This document shows, piece by piece, positions 1 to 5,039 of a stretch of 10,062 nucleotides of DNA. Every line of letters begins with the position of its first letter. Within the stretch, counting starts at the first letter, position 1. The translations under genes and the position numbers were made by a program. The stretch comes from an uncultured Lachnospiraceae bacterium (GTDB lineage Bacteria; Bacillota; Clostridia; Lachnospirales; Lachnospiraceae). Location of the stretch: assembly GCA_902782715.1 (NCBI GenBank), contig CACZOG010000157.1, positions 1-10,062 on the forward strand, given 5' to 3'. The notes below the pieces were generated by a model that was not told the origin of the DNA, did not search any database, and saw only the letters and a program-made list of their open reading frames with translations.

Positions 1-72
1 AGGTGACAGGATTCGAACCTGCGACCCCCTGGTCCCAAACCAGGTGCTCTAGCCAAACTGAGCCACACCTCG
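1..72 (-). tRNA. tRNA-Pro (anticodon UGG), 3' end cut by window edge
   Basis: Read on the minus strand from 72 down, the sequence folds as a cloverleaf: acceptor 5' strand CGAGGTG, U8, D stem GCTC/GAGC, anticodon stem CCTGG/CCAGG around the 7-base loop TTTGGGA, a 5-base variable loop, and T stem GCAGG/CCTGT with loop TTCGAAT. The anticodon is TGG, which reads proline codons. The 3' acceptor strand shows only CACCT, so the last two paired bases and the discriminator lie beyond the left edge. All arms that can be checked pair well, so this looks functional. A consensus promoter lies just upstream. Confidence 0.96.
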
Positions 73-103
73 TTGCAGACTCTTTATTCGTGACGCAAGT
101 GTT

Positions 104-132
104 ATTATATGAAAATTGAGTTATTTTGTCAA
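104..132 (-). promoter_or_regulatory. Consensus sigma-A promoter of the tRNA-Pro gene
   Basis: On the minus strand a perfect TTGACA (-35, positions 132-127) is followed after exactly 17 bases by a perfect TATAAT (-10, positions 109-104). The expected start point is near 97, about 25 bases before the tRNA 5' end. It sits only 20 bases beyond the stop codon of the isomerase gene, and no hairpin terminator is visible between them. Confidence 0.9.
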
Positions 133-152
133 CAAATATTTTAAAATGACGG

Positions 153-929
153 CTATTTTTTCAAAACACCCATCATTTCCAGATAAGACAGCGATTTCTT
201 CTGATACTCAATGGAGGAAGTCTCAATTAAAACGGACGCATCCTTAAAATATTTCTCTCTTAAAAGGGCAAACTTCTCCCAGTCGATCGTGCCGTCGCCC
301 ACAGCAAGATGAAGGTCTCCTATGCCGTCATTATCGTTAATATGGACATGCTTGATATAAGGGGAAAGAACCTGTGCCCATGTGCTTAAAGGCGTACTGG
401 TAAGATATGCATGCGAATAGTCAAAGCAGATCCCGAAATTAGGAACATCAAGCATTCTGTCGGCCAGTTTGGCAAGCTCGTCCGGACGCATGTCAAACAT
501 GTTTTCCATATATACGTTCATATCGGGGTATTCGGTGCAGATGATCCTGAAAACATACTCATTTCTGTCGCACCAGTTGTCACGATATACATCTGCCGTA
601 AGGAAAGGTTCGATGTTACTGTGGAAGATAACGCCCTTGGCGCCCGTTCTTCTTGATACCTTAATGCTCTGGTGTATTCTTTTCTCGGAAATCTCAACGA
701 TCCTCGGATCTTCGCTGAATACCAGAACATCGAAGAAATCACCGTGTGAAGTAGTTATCGGTGCATTCTTCTCTTTATAAAATCCCACTATTTCCTTACA
801 TTTTTCCTCATCGTCAAGAGTTTTCGGAAACATGAAATCATTCAGTTCCAGACCGAGATTATACTCTTCGCAAAGTGCTAAAGTCTCGTCCATTCTTTCT
901 CTGCACGGAATAATAGAAAATCTGCTCAT
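153..929 (-). CDS. Sugar phosphate isomerase/epimerase-like TIM-barrel protein (endonuclease IV/xylose isomerase superfamily)
   Basis: This 258-residue soluble protein belongs to the AP-endonuclease-2/xylose isomerase-like TIM-barrel superfamily, whose members isomerise or epimerise sugars and related polyols or, in endonuclease IV, cut abasic DNA. The metal-ligand pattern is complete by comparison with endonuclease IV: His62 (SHGD), His103 (FHSN), Glu142 (MEN), Asp170 and His173 (FDYSH), His196 (HVHIND), Asp205 and His207 (GDLH) and Glu236 (LIETS). The GDGTIDW segment after the DLH motif is typical of the sugar isomerase branch, so I favour an isomerase over a DNA repair enzyme; the substrate is unknown. 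The start is set by GGGAG at 938-934 and by the ATGA overlap (929-926) with the stop of the adenylate cyclase gene, which implies translational coupling in one operon. The stop is TAG at 155-153. No signal peptide is seen. A link to cAMP is suggested only by position. Confidence 0.85.
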   Translation of the reverse strand: MSRFSIIPCRERMDETLALCEEYNLGLELNDFMFPKTLDDEEKCKEIVGFYKEKNAPITTSHGDFFDVLVFSEDPRIVEISEKRIHQSIKVSRRTGAKGVIFHSNIEPFLTADVYRDNWCDRNEYVFRIICTEYPDMNVYMENMFDMRPDELAKLADRMLDVPNFGICFDYSHAYLTSTPLSTWAQVLSPYIKHVHINDNDGIGDLHLAVGDGTIDWEKFALLREKYFKDASVLIETSSIEYQKKSLSYLEMMGVLKK

Positions 930-2746
930 TCTTCTCCCACCTTTTCACCATCAATTTCTTTTAACTGATATACGAAAACACCCTTGGATTTTCCCTTAAG
1001 AGGAATCTCTCCGATAGGTTCGGCAACTACGCCTTTATCTTTTACACGATCATATATGGTCTCGCTTATGAGTACCTGGCCCGGTTTCGCATTTGACTCA
1101 AGTCTCGCAGCGGTATTTACCGTATCTCCTATGGCCGTATAGTCCATTCTGAAGTCGCAGCCGATATTTCCGACGACTGCTTCGCCGCAGTTAACTCCGA
1201 CACCGAACGCAACCTTTTTACCGAATCGCTCCATACAGGATTTCTCTAACGTCTTCGAGCCCGCAACTATGTCTTTCGCAGTACGTAAAGCCTGCATTTC
1301 GTAATCTTTAAGATCAAAAGGAGCATTAAAAACCGCCATTGTGGCATCGCCTATAAATTTATCGAGAGTACCGCTGTTTTTAAATATCGAATTAGTTGTT
1401 AAATTCAGATATTCGTTTAAGATCTCAACAACCTGTTCGGGTTCAAGACTTTCGGAAAGCGGCGTGAAACCTCTGATATCGACAAAGAGTACCGCTATAT
1501 CCCTGTTTTCACCGCCAAGCGTGATCTTATACTGTCCCGATTTCATAATATCGTCTACAACCTGCGGTGCAACGTATTTACGGAATGCCGAAGCGATCTT
1601 TCTCTTCTGAACCGTCTCGGAAATGTATTTGACTATCAGTGCAAAAAGATAATCAAGGAAAATGAAGATCAGGAAATAAACACCCGGCAGAATGATATCC
1701 GCTTTGGTAAAAAGAAGTATTCCCGCAACCACGCTCAAGACTTCCAGTACTATGAAAACGGGTGTTCCGATCTTTAGATTCATCTTTGAAAAGATCAAAA
1801 ACAATGCGAAGATCAGGACTGCAATTATAATTGATATCGCAACTCTGTTAACCGGCAGAGGAAATGTTTTATCAAGATATGCCTGAAGGATATTTGCATT
1901 TATTTCCACTCCGAACATCTGATTTGAACTGTTCGGAACCGAGAACTGATCCTGCAGTCCGTTAGCGTATGCACCGACCAAAACGATACAGTCCGTGAAT
2001 ACTCTCGGATCGATCCTGTCATTTAAAAGATCAACCAGAGGTATTACTTCGTAATCAAAAGGTTTTCCCGCGTAATAGATCCACTGACTGCCCGTAGCAT
2101 CGGTATTGGGAACTACGGGAATTATTCCTTTATTCTCACAGTATTTCTTATATATCGTATATGAAAATCCGTCATACGAATTGCCCGTCTTTTTATCTGT
2201 ATAAACGGGAATTGCTCTTCTTACCTTTCCGTCGCTGTCGGGTGATACATTGGCAAATCCGTACGTAACGTCTTCTTCTGTAATGGGCTTTTCAACAGTA
2301 TTCAGATAAAACTGATTGATTACATGTTTTCCGTTTTCATCGGTTTCAACAACCGTGTCAAAATCAAGGTGCGAAGCGAATACAACATTGTCTCTTTGCA
2401 CTGCCGCCTCTTTTAATATTTCATCTCCTTCTGGATTCATTTCTCCGAATAAAAAGATATCGAAACCGACTACCGAAGGGTAATCACCCAGCTTATCAAG
2501 AATATCCGCATAAATACTTCTGTCCCAGTTTCCGAAAGGACCGTATTCTTCAAGGGATTTCTCTTCGATAGCGATGATCTTTATGGACTGATTGACACCT
2601 CTTGATCTTTGATAAACCTTGTCCTGATAAAGGCCTTCCAAGGGGTATAAAACATCGTTAAAACAGAATAAAAAAGCAAGCATGCCCAGTAGGAACGCCT
2701 GCAGTATCAAAAGCCATTTTCTAGATTTGTTTTTGCTTTCATTCAT
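926..2746 (-). CDS. CHASE2-domain class III adenylate cyclase, membrane sensor
   Basis: This 606-residue transmembrane enzyme probably makes cAMP from ATP. An N-terminal membrane segment (about 12-30) is followed by an extracytoplasmic CHASE2 sensor (about 35-295, including FGNWDRSIYADIL and VGFDIFLF), three membrane segments (about 302-319, 328-346, 350-372), a short RKYVAPQVVDDI linker, and a cytoplasmic class III cyclase domain (about 412-595). The catalytic set is complete: metal-binding Asp423 (FVDIRGFT) and Asp467 (FIGDA), adenine-specifying Lys463 and Thr537, and transition-state Asn544 and Arg548 (NTAARLE). Lys plus Thr, rather than Lys plus Asp, is a known adenylate cyclase pairing (cyanobacterial CyaC, from memory); guanylate specificity is unlikely. 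One chain holds every residue, so a homodimer with two active sites is expected. The CHASE2 ligand is unknown. The first ATG is used; its ribosome site is weak (GGGG at 2760-2757). The gene is divergent from a GAF-GGDEF gene and overlaps the downstream isomerase by 4 bases. Confidence 0.93.
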   Translation of the reverse strand: MNESKNKSRKWLLILQAFLLGMLAFLFCFNDVLYPLEGLYQDKVYQRSRGVNQSIKIIAIEEKSLEEYGPFGNWDRSIYADILDKLGDYPSVVGFDIFLFGEMNPEGDEILKEAAVQRDNVVFASHLDFDTVVETDENGKHVINQFYLNTVEKPITEEDVTYGFANVSPDSDGKVRRAIPVYTDKKTGNSYDGFSYTIYKKYCENKGIIPVVPNTDATGSQWIYYAGKPFDYEVIPLVDLLNDRIDPRVFTDCIVLVGAYANGLQDQFSVPNSSNQMFGVEINANILQAYLDKTFPLPVNRVAISIIIAVLIFALFLIFSKMNLKIGTPVFIVLEVLSVVAGILLFTKADIILPGVYFLIFIFLDYLFALIVKYISETVQKRKIASAFRKYVAPQVVDDIMKSGQYKITLGGENRDIAVLFVDIRGFTPLSESLEPEQVVEILNEYLNLTTNSIFKNSGTLDKFIGDATMAVFNAPFDLKDYEMQALRTAKDIVAGSKTLEKSCMERFGKKVAFGVGVNCGEAVVGNIGCDFRMDYTAIGDTVNTAARLESNAKPGQVLISETIYDRVKDKGVVAEPIGEIPLKGKSKGVFVYQLKEIDGEKVGEE

Positions 2747-2776
2747 CTTTTCTGTAACCCCATTTTACCTATGTAT

Positions 2777-2805
2777 ATTTTACCAAATTTTCTCATTTAT
2801 GAAAA
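2777..2805 (-). promoter_or_regulatory. Promoter of the adenylate cyclase operon
   Basis: On the minus strand TTTTCA (2805-2800, 4 of 6 to TTGACA) is followed after 17 bases by TAAAAT (2782-2777). The -10 is preceded by TGG, an extended -10 element. The predicted start near 2770 leaves a 24-base leader. The block TGGTAAAATATA recurs exactly at the proximal promoter of the MBG-protein gene. Confidence 0.6.
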
Positions 2806-2810
2806 CCCAC

Positions 2811-2840
2811 TTCCTTAAACAAAAGACAATATGTTATAAT
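2811..2840 (+). promoter_or_regulatory. Promoter of the GAF-GGDEF gene (extended -10)
   Basis: A perfect TATAAT (2835-2840) is preceded by TGT (2832-2834), forming an extended -10. The -35 position is poor: TTCCTT at 2811-2816 with an 18-base spacer. Extended -10 promoters can work with a weak -35. The predicted start is near 2847, about 33 bases before the ATG. The upstream end lies a few bases from the cyclase -35 (2800-2805), so a regulator bound between about 2800 and 2820 could touch both promoters. Confidence 0.65.
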
Positions 2841-2867
2841 TGCCGTGTAGGGTATTTTAATGTACAG

Positions 2868-2874
2868 AAAGGGG
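2868..2874 (+). promoter_or_regulatory. Ribosome binding site fixing the GAF-GGDEF start
   Basis: AAAGGGG ends five bases before ATG 2880. The frame stays open upstream to an ATG at 2682, but that start has no comparable site, lies inside the divergent cyclase gene and would place the promoter region within the coding sequence. The start at 2880 is therefore chosen. Confidence 0.85.
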
Positions 2875-2879
2875 TTCCT

Positions 2880-3899
2880 ATGGAAGATCATCAGAAATAT
2901 TTATCAAGCGACGAATTACTGGAGAAAATCTTTTATTACATGTCCAGACTCTTCGAGGAAAAAGAGCTTTCGGCCACACTTTTCCTTTTGACCGACTTGG
3001 GCAAAACCCTTGTTAATTCGGACAGAGCAAGCTTCTGGTTCTGGGATAAAAGAAAACACGAAGCATGGACTCTTGCCGCTCTCGGGATTGATAAGATCAC
3101 CATTCCCGACAACACCGGTCTGGTAGGTGCGGCAATGAAAGGAAATGAGATCCTCATTGTAAACAATCCCTACAATGACATGCGATTCAATCCCGACGTC
3201 GATAAAGATTCCGGATACTTCACCAAATCAATTCTTACAATGCCTGTTACCGATTCCGAAGGCAAAGTCATCGGAGCTTACCAGGCTGTAAATAAAATAA
3301 ACACTGACGGAACAGACGGCAAATTCACCGAAGAAGATGTTAAACGTCTTTCCCTTGCAACTGCGTTCTGCGGCAAATCGCTCGAGTCATATGTACTTCA
3401 GAACGAAGCCATGGAAGATCCTCTTACAGGTCTCAGAAACCGTCGCGGCATGCATGCATATTATGAAAGAAGGATTGCAACCGTTGCCGACAAGACAAGC
3501 ATCATTATGTGCGATATCGACCACTTCAAACGCGTTAACGATACCTACGGACATAACGCAGGCGATGAAGTATTAAAACATGTTGCAAATACGCTTTTAA
3601 ATTCCATCGGGATCAACGACGGCGCATTCCGCTGGGGAGGCGAGGAATTCATCCTTCTTCTCTCCAAAAAGGAACTTGACGAGTCTGCTGAATTTGCTGA
3701 ATCGTTAAGACAGAAGATCGAGGAAAGCGTGATCACTTTCGAAGGTACCGATATCAAGATCACAATGAGTTTCGGCGTAAGCGAGATAAATCCCGAACTT
3801 ACAACCGAAGAAAACGTTGAAGGCGTTGATGCCAAACTCTACTATGCGAAAGAGCACGGAAGAAACCGTGTTATCAAGGAAATACCTGCCGAAGGTTGA
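2880..3899 (+). CDS. GAF-GGDEF diguanylate cyclase, candidate cyclic-nucleotide-responsive enzyme
   Basis: This soluble 339-residue protein should make the second messenger c-di-GMP from two GTP. The GAF domain spans about residues 25-172. Its stretch around NDMRFNPDVDKDSGY (99-113), followed by SILTMPV, resembles GAF domains of cyclic nucleotide phosphodiesterases and cyanobacterial CyaB cyclases. Asn138-Lys139 ... Phe149-x3-Asp153 matches most of the NKFDE motif of cAMP/cGMP-binding GAFs; the final Glu is Val154. The catalytic domain (about 175-335) has DPLTGLRNRRG (180-190), metal-binding Asp212 in CDIDHFKRVND, and the active-site signature GGEEF (253-257), so it looks active. The allosteric inhibitory site RxxD is degenerate: Gly244-Ile-Asn-Asp247, without the Arg, so product feedback is probably weak or absent. 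No membrane segment or signal peptide is seen. It is divergent from the adenylate cyclase and ends in its own terminator. The ligand assignment is inference; the GGDEF call is firm. Confidence 0.93.
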   Translation: MEDHQKYLSSDELLEKIFYYMSRLFEEKELSATLFLLTDLGKTLVNSDRASFWFWDKRKHEAWTLAALGIDKITIPDNTGLVGAAMKGNEILIVNNPYNDMRFNPDVDKDSGYFTKSILTMPVTDSEGKVIGAYQAVNKINTDGTDGKFTEEDVKRLSLATAFCGKSLESYVLQNEAMEDPLTGLRNRRGMHAYYERRIATVADKTSIIMCDIDHFKRVNDTYGHNAGDEVLKHVANTLLNSIGINDGAFRWGGEEFILLLSKKELDESAEFAESLRQKIEESVITFEGTDIKITMSFGVSEINPELTTEENVEGVDAKLYYAKEHGRNRVIKEIPAEG

Positions 3900-3924
3900 T
3901 CACTTCAAAATATCAGGAAACGAC

Positions 3925-3963
3925 AGATGCCGGGCACTTAATATGCAGTGTCCGGCATCTTTT
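3925..3963 (+). terminator. Rho-independent terminator of the GAF-GGDEF gene
   Basis: A 14-base inverted repeat (AGATGCCGGGCACT at 3925-3938 with its partner at 3947-3960, one G-T wobble) closes an 8-base loop and runs into a T tract (3960-3963, then ATATT). It starts 26 bases after the GGDEF stop. The convergent FecR gene ends at 3983, so the hairpin could also slow transcription from that side, but the minus-strand 3' flank has no good T tract. Confidence 0.88.
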
Positions 3964-3982
3964 ATATTAAACCCTTTCAAAA

Positions 3983-5008
3983 TCAGTTTTCAGGAATCCA
4001 GTAAACGATCGTATCCGTCTTTAACGGGAGTGAGAAATCAACATACCATTTTCCTTTAGGTGTCGGCATAAGTTCGGGTTCTTTCGGAAGCGATCCGTAT
4101 TCAACCGTCTGTGTGCCGAATACCGTTGTGCCGTACATAAATGTGATCATATGAGGCATCTGGTCGTTTTCTTCTTTCTGTGCCTTCAGATCGTCAAAAC
4201 TTATAACCATCTTTCCCGAGCCGCTTGCGATATCACCGAAAATTTCAATCGTGATCGCAGGGAATGTTGAAGGATCGATTCCCGTTATCTGCTCGATAAT
4301 GCTGCTCTGCTTATCATTACCGCCGATAAGAATATCGGAGTTTTCATCGATAAGGACTTCGCTGCCTATTACTTCACCCTTCTCATTATGACATGTCAGA
4401 GATACTTTACCGTCAGTGATCGTTAAACGTGTGATCGAGTTAAGTCCCTGAACACCTGCGCCTTCGAGAGTCTTTGACATAAAAAGCATTGAAGGCTGAA
4501 TGGCGTTGTTTTCTATGACTTTTCTGATCGTTTCCACATCGGTAACTTCAACTCTGAAAGATGTACCTCTTACAGCCATTGTAGAGTTCGGAGTATTGAT
4601 CTCATATGTTGATCCCGAGCTTAGATCGTTCTGGATCTCGCAGGTTAAAGCACCTTTGGTAAGCTCGATCCTGCTTCGCGAATCCTTGGCCGTGCCTTCC
4701 GCAACAATGCTGAAATCCGTATTCTGCTCGACATAAACCAGCTTGTCTTCATCAAGCATGAGGATCAGCGAACTGTTTCCGTCGACATGAACCGAATCGC
4801 CGCTCTGAAGCGCCATTCCTTCGTATGCTTCAAGGTCTTTTATATCGCCTCTTGCAACATAACTGTGACCGTCCGCACTCATGACTTTTATTACTCTGTA
4901 AGTTTCGGTTTTGTTTGTTAAAAGAAGTACTATCGCAACTACTGCCCCTATCAGCGCCAGTCCTCCGGCAATTCCTCCTATTAACAGTCCTATTTTCTTA
5001 CCGCTCAT
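3983..5008 (-). CDS. Membrane-anchored FecR-domain protein with InlB B-repeat-like C-terminus
   Basis: This 341-residue protein has a short cytoplasmic start (MSGKK), one strong membrane helix (about 6-31) and an extracytoplasmic remainder. Residues about 45-230 form a FecR domain: a beta-rich stretch with SGDSVHVDGNSSLIL (69-83) and the signature INTPNSTMAVRGTSFRVEV (137-155). In the classical system FecR domains pass a signal to an ECF sigma factor, but many stand-alone copies occur in Firmicutes surface loci with no known role. Here no sigma or anti-sigma gene is visible. The C-terminal part (about 287-338, TQTVEYGSLPKEP ... KGKWYVDFSLPLKTDTIVYW) resembles the Listeria-Bacteroides/InlB B-repeat fold. 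Two cysteines (123, 206) lie in the exposed part. The start has GGGTG four bases upstream. It follows the MBG protein gene by 31 bp with no terminator between, so co-transcription is likely. Confidence 0.85.
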   Translation of the reverse strand: MSGKKIGLLIGGIAGGLALIGAVVAIVLLLTNKTETYRVIKVMSADGHSYVARGDIKDLEAYEGMALQSGDSVHVDGNSSLILMLDEDKLVYVEQNTDFSIVAEGTAKDSRSRIELTKGALTCEIQNDLSSGSTYEINTPNSTMAVRGTSFRVEVTDVETIRKVIENNAIQPSMLFMSKTLEGAGVQGLNSITRLTITDGKVSLTCHNEKGEVIGSEVLIDENSDILIGGNDKQSSIIEQITGIDPSTFPAITIEIFGDIASGSGKMVISFDDLKAQKEENDQMPHMITFMYGTTVFGTQTVEYGSLPKEPELMPTPKGKWYVDFSLPLKTDTIVYWIPEN

Positions 5009-5039
5009 AAAACACCCGTTTTTACCCTTTTATGAATTA

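Noticed and set aside
132..152. Terminator after the isomerase gene
   Set aside because: The ATTTTAAAAT palindrome is pure AT and too weak to count as an intrinsic terminator.
411..780. Plus-strand open frames inside the isomerase gene
   Set aside because: No ribosome sites and no recognisable domains; the opposite strand carries a complete family motif set, so these are shadows.
2682..2879. 66-codon N-terminal extension of the GAF-GGDEF frame
   Set aside because: It would overlap the divergent cyclase gene and the promoter region, has no good ribosome site, and the ATG at 2880 has AAAGGGG at ideal distance.
2747..2879. CRP-like TGTGA/TCACA operator between the cyclases
   Set aside because: No inverted repeat close to that consensus is visible in the 133-bp region.
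3545..3835. Minus-strand frame of 96 codons inside the GGDEF gene
   Set aside because: It is antisense to the conserved catalytic domain and has low-complexity serine-rich content typical of a shadow frame.
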